This document shows positions 22,701 through 33,900 of a stretch of 52,497 nucleotides of DNA, piece after piece. Numbering within the stretch: the first letter of the stretch is position 1; each line of letters opens with the position of its first letter. This DNA comes from Ectocarpus siliculosus. Taxonomy: Eukaryota > Sar > Phaeophyceae > Ectocarpales > Ectocarpaceae. Both the position numbers and the translations under genes were made by a program. The stretch covers positions 120,793 to 173,289 of the forward strand of contig FN648446.1 in the NCBI GenBank assembly GCA_000310025.1. The letters run 5' to 3'. The notes under the pieces were generated by a model, which saw only the letters and a program-made list of their open reading frames with translations, was not told where the DNA came from and did not search any database.

Positions 22701-25700
22701 TGATGAACGAGTGAGACCGTACGGCAGCCAGAGTATAGCGGCGTGGTGGGGGGACAAGGGAGTGATGGGAAGAAGGGGGTCTGCCCACGTCTTTGATCGA
22801 TGAAAATGCGTGCCCAATGAGGGGTGTGCCCATCATCAGTGTGCCCAGCTTGCAACGTGCACCGGAGAGCTCCGCAGAATCGAAACTTTTATCGAGAAGA
22901 ATGTTTTAGGAAATAGTGCGCTGTCAGGCGTCGAGAGAGGGGTGGAGGAGCGCTGAGAGAGAAGGAAAATCCGGGGGGGGGGGGCGTACTCTTATGTTTT
23001 GCATGCCTTAACGGTTAGACCATTGACCACGCGTCCTCGAGAGGACGGAGCATTGTTCCCACAGGACCGATCACCGATGGCCAATCGTTCCTTCCTACTT
23101 TGCCAAAGGTGGCTCAAAAATGTCTGCCCTAGTCTGTCTATCCTAACGATATCCCTTCCCGCCTTTTCAAACCACTTCCTACTCCCCAGTACAGCTACCG
23201 TCCTCTCCTTTCTATTCCATGCCTCAAACATCTCCCTGTACGTCCCATGTATTCTTCCCAGCTCAGTCATGTACACTTGCCTCTCCTGTTCGTACCACGG
23301 ACATTCCGCGGCTACATGAACACGGTCTTCGAATTCGAAGCCGCAATCACGTTTGAACTTGTCGTCTTCGTCGTCTACCGTCCTATGTCTTCGTCGACGT
23401 TCTCGAAGGCCTATGTCCCCGGTCCTGAATTTGACCTTAAGCTTTGTCCCTGCATCCATTGGTCCATGTAGGTAATCCTTGAACTCTACTCCTTCTTTCA
23501 ACATTCCGTACACTTCTAGACCCTCCTTATCCTCGGTTTCTTTCGTTAGATTCTGTTCTTCTCTCTCGGCACAAGCAACAGATATCTTCTCCTTGAACCC
23601 CTGTAGACCCTCCGTTTCCAGCGTTTCAACTTCGTTGATGTCTAACCCCTTCCATACGTCCTCTACAACCTTGACCCATTCCGTGGGTTGTCTACCCCTC
23701 TTTTTGTTTGCCCACTTCGCCTCCCATACTATTCTCGGCAACCTCTCCTCTCCCATCCCGCACATGCGATACTGCCATGTCAGCTTCCTTGCGTCTCTTC
23801 CCGACCGTAGGGATTGGATCCCCAATTGTGCCCTTACGGCTGCATTACTTGTGCGCTTGGTTGGAGCATCCTCGAGTTCTTTCACTACCTTCTTAATTCC
23901 TTCCCATACTTCTCCGGCGTACTCTAGCGGCGGTACGATTACGCTCTTCAAAACCGCCAATTTGATGCGTGTATCGAGGTGCCGGTAAATCCGGGGGGGG
24001 GAAGAAATGTAGCCATTGCAGAGAAAAATCAAATTGTAAGAAAAATGTATCATAAATTCACCACTCACTCCATTCGTCCATTTCGTTGCACCACAGCCCA
24101 GTACAGCGGTAGTCTTTTGCGTATGGACAGGCAGCCACCGACTCATGCATATGGTACGAAGATGCAGAAAACTATTGGAGTACAATATTTAGTTTGATAC
24201 GTTTCGCGTCGCGACTTTTCGGGAGAAGGCGAGCCGGTTTACACGCTGCAGCACCGACATGTCCTAGGCCGCAACATTGCAACCAAATGAGGACTCACAT
24301 GCCAAGATTGCCAGAATCAGGCCAACGAATAGCGTGACTGCCCGGCGCTTGTCCTGTGGAACGACTTCGTCCGGCTTCCTGCAAGCAGCAGCAAGCCGTT
24401 AGCATACACGTCATGGGTGGTTCGTCGTCGTTTATCAGACGAAAACAGCAATAGGTAAGTAGTGCGTGCGGTATATCAAGATATCTTCACATCAATTGTT
24501 GGCATATCGCTCTCCTCTTCCTCCACCGTTGCTACAAAATAAATTGACAGGAAGGACAGGTCAATGAGACCTAGCTCACCTATGTCCTACCGGTCACCAT
24601 GCGACAAACATTTGTACGCATATCCCATGGAGTAAGCGTACACAGATCACCTAGGCCCTATAGATCACCATGGAGCAAACGTACATCGATCACCAACGTC
24701 GTACAGACCACCGTGGAGCAAACATACACAGATCTATCACCTCGGGCAGACAGTTAGCGCCCGTACTCGAGAAACGCTTCTGTGCGCCTCCAACCTAGTT
24801 CTTCAAACGTTCGTATTTCGAGAAGGCATCCGCGTACGATAAACAAACGGGATTCTTCTTCTTATTCCCACGCCGAGAGAGCCCCGTGCAGAGGACAGGT
24901 CTTTCTTCCTGGATGGATTTCAGCTTGACACTGAGAGCAGCATGCGAACAGAAAATAACGGTTAAAACAACGTCGTTCAACAGGACCTCTGGATCCAACC
25001 CATCCCAGCTTTCATGACCACCATAGTATAGGTAGAAGTACAGACAGACGCGGCATCGCCGTACAAGATGCACACCGAGCAACATTGAACACAAGGGGTA
25101 ACTCTAGCTCTACAAACGCCAGTCGTAGGTTCACTGCTGCTAATGGCCGGACCTCCCCCTTGCTCTGCGATGGTAGGATCGAACTCTGCTCTACCGTGTT
25201 CCGCCCAAGCAAAGCCCACACGTCCGTACCACCGAATCCTGATCTCCATTTTACTTTTTGAATGGCGGCTTCATGCTGCGGGTGCTTTGGTCTAGCTCGA
25301 AGAGCACGCGGTACCCTCCCCCGCCGCGTGTACCAGTCCTATTTCATGAGTTGCCGCCCCCTTCCCCCCGGATCTGGAACTGCTGCTGGGGTTACCCCCA
25401 ACCTTCGTGATTTCTTGTCTTGAAGCCCCCGTAAGAAAGGCGGATCCTTGTTCTTTATGACCACGTCGGAACTTACCACATGTTCTCATGGCCAAGTTCT
25501 TAGATAGATCTTGACATTTTCTAGGCTCATTTTCTTAACTTCAAAGCTCTGAACTGCGGGCGCTAACTGTGCACCGACCAACTATGTCCTACAAATCACT
25601 TCGGGCAAACGTACACCGACCACCTATTTATGTCCCATAGAACACTAAAAAACATGGCCGATGGCATGTGTACCTTGTATTAGTACGTCCGACCAAACAC

Positions 25701-26656
25701 CCACCACACCGCGCAGCTCATGTATGTATGTATGTGGGATGTGGAGGGGTTTTGCGAGTGATCAGCGAATGGAATGACGGTTGGGATCACTGTATCAAAC
25801 CTAACCAGAGATGTGTGGTGTAGAAGGAAATCCCACAGATAAATACTTTCTCGACCACGCCCGTTTCTGATCTCTTCTCAGTACCTTACAACATCCATGC
25901 CGGCCCATCACAACAACAACGGCGATTATGCCTGCATGCTCGCAGACAAGCAAGAACACGCTACAATATATATGTTCCCTACCCCATACAGCTTAGCCGA
26001 AGTAATCCATGCAGCAGTATTAGGTTCTCGCCGGCCAGGCGGGTGTTGTTGTCTCAGCTTCAAGAACGTACAGCAGTAGACTACCGTGGGTGACACAAGA
26101 CACCCCCCCCTTGACCGATTTTCAAATCTTGACTACATAGTCCACAGTCGAGAGAGAGGCGGCGCCGAACATGGTGGCGTTGCAACCGTCTCGTCGAGAT
26201 CTTTCCGAAAACGTACCATTTGAATTGGCACCATCTTCGTGGTGGAGTAGCCGAGAACGTTGAAAATCGGTCCAGGGGGTGCGGTATCTTGTGTCACCTA
26301 CGGCAGTCTTAATTAAAGTGTACAGGCAGGAAGAATTGATGAACCCATCACATCATAGCATCATACATAGTGATGACTACAGCAGGTGCGCCGTTTGTGT
26401 TCTCATCGAACAACATGATGACTCATGTAGTGCTGCTGTAAAACACATACGACATCGACTTCGGTAAGTCCTACACCGATCACATAACCTTTCAAGAGAG
26501 CTAGATCGACCGGCAGGAATCTGATCCGTCCGTCTGTGCTCTACTTCAAGTTTATCCCGTCAGCAGGAGGGATGTGACGTGAACAAACGTCGAAACTGAC
26601 GGGATGGACCATAGATAGACTACAAACATATTTGGTGTCCGCGAAGCTCACCACAT
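16744..26656 (-). CDS. Two-membrane-helix protein, tandem copy A (channel-like topology)
   Basis: Ten coding exons, high to low coordinate: 26656-26652 (ATGTG), 24378-24299, 21582-21515, 20905-20720, 20195-20112, 19883-19807, 18966-18852, 18418-18326, 17835-17691 and 17033-16744. All phases agree and the sum is 1143 nt, or 380 residues plus stop. The N-terminus is MWKPDEVVPQDKRRAV; membrane helix 1 is about residues 14-35. The ectodomain has cysteines 63, 70, 79, 117, 156 and 192, plus sequons NAS and NIT. Helix 2 is about 277-298 (LFGNVGGFWDLLLLLWPIFF). A basic cytoplasmic tail starts QDPHLKGRNFKKSV. This N-in, C-in, two-helix plan with a cysteine-rich loop resembles DEG/ENaC or P2X channels, but I recognise no diagnostic motif, so function is unknown. 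The donor after 20720 is GC rather than GT. Introns 1 and 2 are enlarged to 2.3 and 2.7 kb; intron 2 holds a LINE fragment. Copy B is at 30913-37549. Confidence 0.75.
22985..23990 (-). mobile_element. 5'-truncated LINE (non-LTR retrotransposon) C-terminal fragment
   Basis: On the minus strand an open frame (stop near 22992) has the region that follows the reverse transcriptase core in LINE ORF2. It contains RIKLAVLKSVIVPPLEYAGE, then AQLGIQSLRSGRDARKLTWQ, then a zinc-binding-like CGFEFEDRVHVAAECPWY. The catalytic RT part is missing. AAATCCGGGGGGGG occurs just outside both ends (22967-22980 and 23987-24000), consistent with a target-site duplication and 5' truncation. It sits in intron 2 of copy A; copy B lacks it. 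The frame is open through 24185, but residues before about 23990 are not LINE-like. Confidence 0.75.
24575..24745. repeat. ~50-bp degenerate tandem repeat
   Basis: Three or more units of the form GTCCTACAGATCACCATGGA followed by GCAAACGTACACAGATCACC, in intron 1 of copy A. Related units recur at 25575-25640 (CACCGACCAACTATGTCCTA, GGGCAAACGTACACCGACC) and near 26465. Confidence 0.7.
25641..26081. other. No identifiable gene (intron 1 of copy A)
   Basis: Includes a short GTAT repeat at 25719-25733 and the block at 26003-26040 shared with 15285-15325. No exon signal was seen. Confidence 0.5.
26082..26304. mobile_element. 223-bp terminal-inverted-repeat element
   Basis: The left end TACCGTGGGTGACACAAGA pairs with the complement of the right end (TGCCGTAGGTGACACAAGA). 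Pairing continues imperfectly through a C-rich tract to TTGACCGATTTT/TGGACCGATTTT, giving arms of about 40 bp. The interior is non-coding. The terminal motif GACACAAGATA is shared with the larger element at 48091-48867, so the two probably belong to one family. No target-site duplication was identified. Confidence 0.7.
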
Positions 26657-27032
26657 ATGCCTTGCAGCTCGAAGCTCTCACGAGGGCGCGCAGCTTGCCG
26701 CTTACCGCTGCAGGTTCACGTCGTCACGAACCTTGATAGGCAGGGCGATGTGGGTTTCGCGTGCGGCTGCAGGTCAGGTGCTGCTGCTGCATCTGTGCAG
26801 CTTCCGTGGTTGTCGCGTTCTAGACTGTAGACCCTGCGACCTGTACGTGCGGCAAAATTTGAAAATGTTCTGACGACATGTCTCCGATTCTCCGCCAGGG
26901 GCAACTCTCCGCGAAAGTTATTGGTACTTATACTGAGTAGCAAGAAAATGCATCGATGTGCTTGATCCAGGCTGACACTGCTGCGTACGCCTAGCAAGAA
27001 CAGCAGTTTGTTGTGCACGTGGTTGTGGAGAC

Positions 27033-27086
27033 CTAGATGGAAGATGACAACATAGAGCGCTCTATATTGTCATCTTCCATACATAG
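27033..27086. mobile_element. 54-bp palindromic insertion with 8-bp target duplication
   Basis: Nearly the whole insert is a palindrome: TGGAAGATGACAACATAGAG reads into its complement with one mismatch, centred at 27058/27059. It is flanked on both sides by GTGGAGAC (27025-27032 and 27087-27094). The homologous site upstream of copy B has a single GTGGAGAC (around 38264-38271) and no insert. This fits a minimal foldback or MITE-like insertion after the duplication; an 8-bp duplication is typical of hAT elements. Confidence 0.8.
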
Positions 27087-27099
27087 GTGGAGACACGGT

Positions 27100-27851
27100 A
27101 GGCAGTTGGCCGCTGGTTGTTGCAATCTCGGAAAAGTGTAGCACGCGGTCGCACGTCAAAGGGTCATCACCGCGTGTGAGTCGTGAGCATGTATAGTGCT
27201 ACAATAGTAGTAGTTCCTGGCTTCTTCCCGGTTACCAGCCGGCGTAGTCGTAGATTTAACGAGAGCCCACAACGCCTTTCAGCTGTGACGCCCATACCCC
27301 ATACCGCCCGCTGCCCGTAACCATGGACGCGGAACCTGCACCACCACCGGAACCACGGGGTGGCGTGTGTGTGAAGTTGGGATACATGTAGCAGGGCAAC
27401 GCGTCAGCTAACGCAGAAGATTTGGTTGCAGAGACGCCGAGTCTTCTGCATTGGGAGCGCCTGATTAGTATGGGTGGTGACGAAGAACCACCACCGCCAC
27501 CCACGCTAGATGTGTGGTAGCGTCGAAATTCGAAATCTCAAGCCCGAGTTTTTTTTTTTTTTGCGGAGGAACAGGTACCGATTGACCAATGTGCTTGTAG
27601 CAGATAGCAGATATGTAGCATGTACTGCTGTAGCGGTGTGGATGTGTGGAATCCTTGGCATGAGAAAGGACCCGTCCTGATGTGTGCACACTTGCTGGTA
27701 TTTCCCGAACAAGAAAGAGCGTGTAATTCTGCTGCAGCCAGTGGGTATCTGGGAGACCATCCATTCAAGTATGCATTTGTTTTTTTTTTTTTCGATCTTC
27801 AATTGAACTGTCAATCGCACACCTATGCGTTCGCCCGCCCAAATTGCTGAG
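27100..27851. other. No identifiable gene; upstream region of copy A
   Basis: To about 27400 it resembles 38270-38470 upstream of copy B. It includes poly-T tracts at 27549 and 27780. Nothing resembling BolA lies here, so the duplication did not extend into that gene. Confidence 0.5.
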
Positions 27852-28085
27852 AAAGGCTACCCATAGACTTGTAAATGGGTAAGCCTTGACAAACGATATA
27901 CGCACGGGTTCGAACCCCAGCTAGATCACTTTCGTAAGCACCATTATTTCTTCTTCCAGCAACGTTTGGCGAGGGGTCCGTCCCCGGAGGTATATCTTTT
28001 CCAGCTGGGAGGCCAAGGGCCGAGAATATATCTTACCCATTAGACTGCTCAGTCATAGCCGCTGACTGAGTAGTCAAATGGGTAA
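27852..28085. mobile_element. Inverted-repeat element, diverged copy 2 of the 5.9-kb element
   Basis: Begins AAAGGCTACCCATAGACT and ends with GTCAAATGGGTAAACACC. Inside, CACGGGTTCGAACCCC carries a pol III B-box-like word and TCCAGCTGGGAGGCCAAG matches the 5.9-kb copy in reverse. The ends are less well paired than in copy 1, and an extra TTACCCATTAGACTG (28033-28047) suggests a rearranged or nested copy. Confidence 0.6.
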
Positions 28086-28800
28086 ACACCGCCGTTGTAG
28101 TAATAGGGATGGACCGACCCGTCTGCTGCCTCAAAAAAATGTTCTGACCCTGTCGCCAGCATTAGACCCGCTTGGGAAAAGGCGTTTGCAGCCATGTTGG
28201 CGAAGACTCTTCAAGAAGGGAGCGAGCGCGCGGCAGGGAGGGGAACTGAAGGCGGAGCGTGAAGAAACATCGTTGAGGGCATGCTGTATCCTAAACACGT
28301 ACCGGCGGTTATTGTTGTTACTGCTGTTGTTGCTGTCTCCACATTGCTAACCGTGCCGATCTCCGTGTTTGCTAACTTCCGCACTGGTCCTATCTATGGT
28401 ACTGAGGAAGTTCTTGTTGACGATTGGATGCCAACCACCAACAATAACTACGTTTGTCGTCCAGGGTCTGTGAGTGGTTTACCACAGAGATAATACAGGA
28501 AGTGACAACCAGGTATTGCAGAGATAAAGCAACTTACGGAGAGCAGAACGTGATCAAACGACGCGCGGGTTTCTGCAACAGCAGTTCTGTTTGGAGGCTT
28601 TGATCAAGACGCGCATTTGTGGTTTCCCAGCGTCGGCGCTTTGCCATGCGCTGCTAGCAGTTGGTGGCATCACACTGGCATGAGTACGCGGCCCTACGTA
28701 GTTTGAAGCTAATCCCGGGGGGGGGGGGGGGGGAGAATCTTTCGCCTTCAGACACTTGAGATTGCCACGGGGCAGGCCCTGAAAGTCGGGTAATGACTCT
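28086..28800 (+). pseudogene. Deleted remnant of the kinase 3' end
   Basis: Co-linear with 10286-11280 but missing roughly 300 bp, including most of the last receiver exon: matching jumps from GGGAAAAGG to GTTTGCAGCCATG. What remains is the C-terminal tail coding sequence (CTTCAAGAAGGGAGCGAG, ACTGAAGGCGGAGCGTGA) and the 3' flank. It cannot encode a receiver domain. It shows the duplication unit included the kinase end as well as the membrane-protein gene. Confidence 0.7.
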
Positions 28801-29740
28801 GGTAGAACAACGGAAACTATTCCGGATCCCACACGGGGCGGGTGGTGTAGCCGACAATCTGAAGTCCGGATCCGGACCGACAGCTCTCACGCACATTAAT
28901 TACTGGCCCATTGCATGGTTGCAAATATCTCTCAAAACTAACTATCCGCACATACGTGCACATTACGTAGACCCTCAACGAAACCATTCAAATCACTCTC
29001 GGATACGGACAAAGTAAACGCTAGAACAACAAGAATGAGCACCCCCCACGGCCCCACCCAAACACATTCATCCACGATTGAACTCTTCACGCACGGGATA
29101 CAGAGCATTCTGCTCGGAATTAAACCAACCAATGTGCTACGGAGCACAAAACCATCAACGACATATCCATGGATGGATCCTGAACAGATAAAATGGGCAT
29201 ATACACAAGTGGAGAGCACTCACTCAACATCCATCACCAAAATATGTGCAGCTGTAGCGGCGGCTGTCCCGGCAAGGGATGAATACGGTAAAGCATCTAG
29301 ACTTTGGTCTAGATGTGGAGGGCGCAGGTCCATGGAAATGCGACAAGAGAGAGTCGACCCGGTCAAGGATCAGTTGGTGTAGGAAGGTTCGTACACTCAA
29401 CCATTTCCAATGGCAGGGCTTCGCCTCCCGGACAACTCTTGTAGGCGCGGCCGATCGAACCAAATAAATTGAAAGCCTGAGTGCATACTACTGACCGCTG
29501 AATTGATCTGATAACGTGACGTGAACTTGACATACAAGTGCTAACGTTGGAGTACGCGCAGCCTTTGCTAGGAGCTAATCGGAGACTAATCTACTACCTG
29601 AACGCTAGCCGGTGCATTTGGCAGGTGATATAAGCTAAATAGAGCCATGTCACGTGTAGGTGGGGCACTACATCAACTGCTGATCTAACCGCACACGTCA
29701 AACTGACGTATCACTGCTCTTCAGCCAATCCACACGCTTC
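28801..29740. other. No recognised gene; one weak open frame
   Basis: A 115-codon ATG frame at 29035-29382 (+) starts MSTPHGPTQTHSS. It has no recognisable domain and no counterpart in the other duplicate, so I do not call it a gene. Confidence 0.35.
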
Positions 29741-30912
29741 TCGCTCCTTGCATACAATCCCGCCCCCCGCTCAAAAGAAACATCCCCCCAAGGAGTCGAT
29801 GTTCAGATTAACAAAAAAAAAACAACATGACGTAAGAAATTGGGCTCGGCCGCGAGCAATACACTAAAAACAATACCGCAGGGTAACAACGGTCTGCGCT
29901 CAATAGTTGAGACGAAAGGCTATGAGCCTTGCTACAAAGAACGGGTGTGCTCCTTCGAGCAGGCTAGCCCTTGTACTGCGCTTCACCAACGTCACCGCGC
30001 GAGGAGATACCACAATCAATCCATCTTCACAACGGACACGTGTTGAGGTCGCAGAATTGCGATGATCTAAAGAATGGAAGCATTTGACGTTCGCCCGAAC
30101 CGATCTCGCTAGTAAGTCAACGGAGCACTGCCTACATCCCCGCTCAGTTTTCGACCACCGCTGCCGCCCCCACGGCCGCCGCCGCTCCAGCCGAAGACGC
30201 CAACTCCCGGTACCGTTGCTGCGGACGACAAAGAGCCCGGCGATGTGCGCCTGGGACTATCCTTTAGCAGGCGCGTCTCTGATTGACCCAAACAAGCGCT
30301 TGGAGTCATACTTGCGCTCGCGCCGGGGCTCATCGATCTTGCCGATGACTCGGGCGGTGGTTCGGCGGTGGCTGGAGGAGACCCATCCCTCCGGTTCGAA
30401 GAGGGCGGGACAATCTCGCGGTCCTGCAAAACACCAAGGCCAAGGGACAGGGGGGGCGCTTACGGCGATGACTGCGTCCATGATATGGGCGGGAATAGCC
30501 ACGCGGTGGATGCGCGGCGGATGTATGTGTAGGAGTGGCTGGGATGAGTGCGCGGGTTAGGTTAGGTGGGCGAGTGAATGGGGAGAGGGATGTTGAGTCC
30601 GGGGCTCTAGCGGAGCAGCCACGTTTGTTTGTGGGTATGAAAATCGGCAATCAAGAACGTATCAGCCCCGTAGGTGCACGTGCGCGCCGATGGATCAAGG
30701 AATGCTGCAGACGCCTTTCAAACAGTCGGTTATAAAGTGCTGTCTTGCCGGCTAGAACGGCTGAGCGATCACCCGGGCCAACAGGCAGAATTTTCGTGAG
30801 GGTTAACTCTGGCTGCCCTGCGGACCGGACCGTAAATGCAGAGGACTGTACGCACCGACATCGCCAGCGACACCAACGATACCAAGAACCGCCAATACGT
30901 CTAAAACCAGTA

Positions 30913-33900
30913 TCAAGGATCGGCTGTATCCACCTGCTGTGCGTATGCTGGCAGCGTCCCCCCCGTTTCCCAGGCTGGTGGGGGCTCCCCATCCTCGCCA
31001 GTAGCGTTGCTTTGCCTGCTGCCGGGCTGTCTCCTCAGGGGATGCGGGATTTCTATGCTAGCGCTGTTGACTCGCCTTGACAAATCGACCACAACCTCGG
31101 ACCCCCTGGTCACGGATTTCTTGAAGTTTCGGACTTTGAGGTGCGGGTCTTGGCGCGATGCGGAGATGAAAAATATTGGCCACAACATGAGTAGCAAGTC
31201 TGCAGGGAGCCGACAGCGAAGCACGAAAAGGGAAGAAGCAAAATAGGAGGACGCAAGGGAACGTATGCGCAAGTACGTGTATGGGTATGGTTCCAAACGC
31301 GAAGAGAATCCAATCGGGCCAAAGAAATCCAGGAAGATCTGAGGAGGAAGGACACCGAGAGGGTGTCGAACGACAGATATCAGTGTAGGTATATAGTTTT
31401 AATAGAGTATTCACACAAGTGGCGAACTTAGTCTTGCGTTATCCCTGCCTCTCTCTTACCCGTTCACCCCATGATCTCTTTCCATGGCATTTTTTCTCTT
31501 ACACAATAAATCTAGGATAATCAGTTTCTTGGGAGTAATTTTTCCTCAATGTTTTCGCCGTGGTGCTTGTGTCGGACCGTCATCAGTCCTCTGGCATTTT
31601 CTAGCTAATGTACGTTCGTCGCTGTTGGCATATTTTTGCGGCCCTTTCAGGGGCCTTGGAAACAAGTTGCGCTGCCCCGCGTGCGAACAAAGTTGACCGT
31701 TGGACTCTTTCCGCGTACAGTGTAGCTGGCGAAGTTGCCGTTGGATTTGCTCTCGAGTCTGTCTGAGCGTTGTTCTCCATGAAAGATGCCGTCCCTGACC
31801 CGCGTCCTTCTGCTTTTACGCCTTTGTGCACTTGCTTATTTTTGACACACTCTCTTCGTCGGGTTCGTTAACTATTTCACTGAGCCAACGTGAACAACCA
31901 CCTCAACGAGGACACAGAGCACAACTCACCCCAGAACCCGCCAACGTTGCCGAACAACTCGGCGATCTCGAGAGGGTTGATCTCCGTGATCTCTTCTAGA
32001 GAGTCTGTTGTCTGCGCTATCTCCATAGACAACCACGCGTAAGGGCTCGCAATTCCGGTGATGTTGTCGGTCCTCTAAGCAGAAGACGAGCAAGTTGTTC
32101 CAAACGAAAACGCAGTTCCACACGAGGGGCGGAAGGGAGAAGGGAGGGCAGGTCAACTTCCAAACGTGTCGGCTGCCCACGTCATCATCAGGATATCTCG
32201 CTACAACGTTCACGTTCCCGGCACCGGAATCATCACCGGCATCGATAAGCTATCAGTCAAACGGGCCCGGGATGTAATCCGCTAGAAATCCATTGCACGT
32301 GGGAGTCTCCAGCCTCGACCCTGTGGGTGTGACCGGTTTGGTTGAGACACCCGGACTCTGACGACTTTCGTTTCGTTTTTCAGACCACCCCGTAGTCTGT
32401 TGTCGGGTGTATGCAAGCAACAGGCACCACATCAATGATACATCCAACCGACGGCACTTCCCTGTCTGTACGAACAGCACCAACAGGTATCAGACCTGGG
32501 TAGCATATAATACAAGAGGGACAGCGCCTCTTGTAGCATGTTTGGACCTGGTATTTAACATGCTTGGGACGGACTGTCAGACAGTAGTGGTAAAATCCCA
32601 CTTCCAACCTTGTCTTTGTAGATAGCTGACGATGTCTCCAGAGCCTTGTACGAGGCGGTGTCGTCTTCGTAGAGCTTATCCTCCTTGGTAAGTCCTATCC
32701 CCTGTATGGCGGCAAGACGAGAGTGCGGAGCCCAAACACACACTTGTGTGGTGGTGCTCGTCGACAATTGATGGAGTGCGTGCGGTGGATTGCACACCAA
32801 GCGACCCGGAGTATTAGGCTGCTCCGCGGATGTGTATTCTTTGTGATGGTGGTGAGGTGGTACCCTGAAAGCGATACGGCGGTGATCTTTAATAGGTGAA
32901 CGGATGTTATTTGAAGCGGTGGTAAGTTGGGTGTTAACGGCAAGGACTTGAGCACTTGTTTTTGGCGATAATTCATTTGATTTGATGGTGGCACGCACTT
33001 CTTAGTGGTCAACTTACATGTGCAGTTGACCATGAGATCGCCGACCAGTTTACATTTATGCACGTGGCGAAAACAACCACGTCCAACGTCTACATATTTC
33101 GTGAAACTCCTGTTTCCCACCTCGCGCTTCCTTCCACAGGAAACAGACACGGCGTTGGTCCACCGTGCCGTCAAATGAACGACACACGACACCAGACACT
33201 GCTGGGTAAAACTTGATTTTGAACTCGAGGATCTGATGTGTCGCGAGACATGAGACAAAAAAATACGCGAAAATAGCTCATGTAAAAAACGGAGCTGAAG
33301 GAATAAACCTACGAGGTCGGGAATACACCCACCAACTGAACACCGCGGATACTTCAAATGCCACTGAGCCACCGGGCCGTGTTAAGCATTTGTGTCGACA
33401 TTTCGATGGAACAGATTTTGGGTGATACTTCAGAAGAGCGGCACTTTTGGGACGTCACGACTGTGCTTGATACATGGCTTACAACGGACGCGGGCAGCAA
33501 CAGGGTACCCTGACCCATTTCCCCACCGTCGTTTAGACAAAAACTCAGCACGTGGGCAGGGTTGGTTATCTGAAACTCGTGAGATAGGGCTGGTCGGGAG
33601 TGCGTAACGCCATGAATACTTGACCGCTCTGCTCACCATGTAGGTGAAGACGTGGCTGCTGGACTCGCTGGTCATGCAGCTGTAGGCGACTTGGATGCCG
33701 GCCGACAGGATGCCCGTGTCCGAGTCTCGCAAAAACATGAACACGCTCTCGCTGGAAGAAGCAGCACCGTAGGTGGTGCCCGCAGAGAGATGTGGATACA
33801 TACGTGGAACGTTAGCGGCAAACGAAAACCTTTTGTAGCAAACATACATCAATAACGTTTTCGCTAGTACTTCGGGCTGCAACTGGAATGTTAAACCTCG

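Noticed and set aside
22267-22836. 189-codon open frame (-) beside the LINE fragment
   Set aside because: No retrotransposon or other domain; it lies beyond the LINE 3' boundary set by the flanking repeat.
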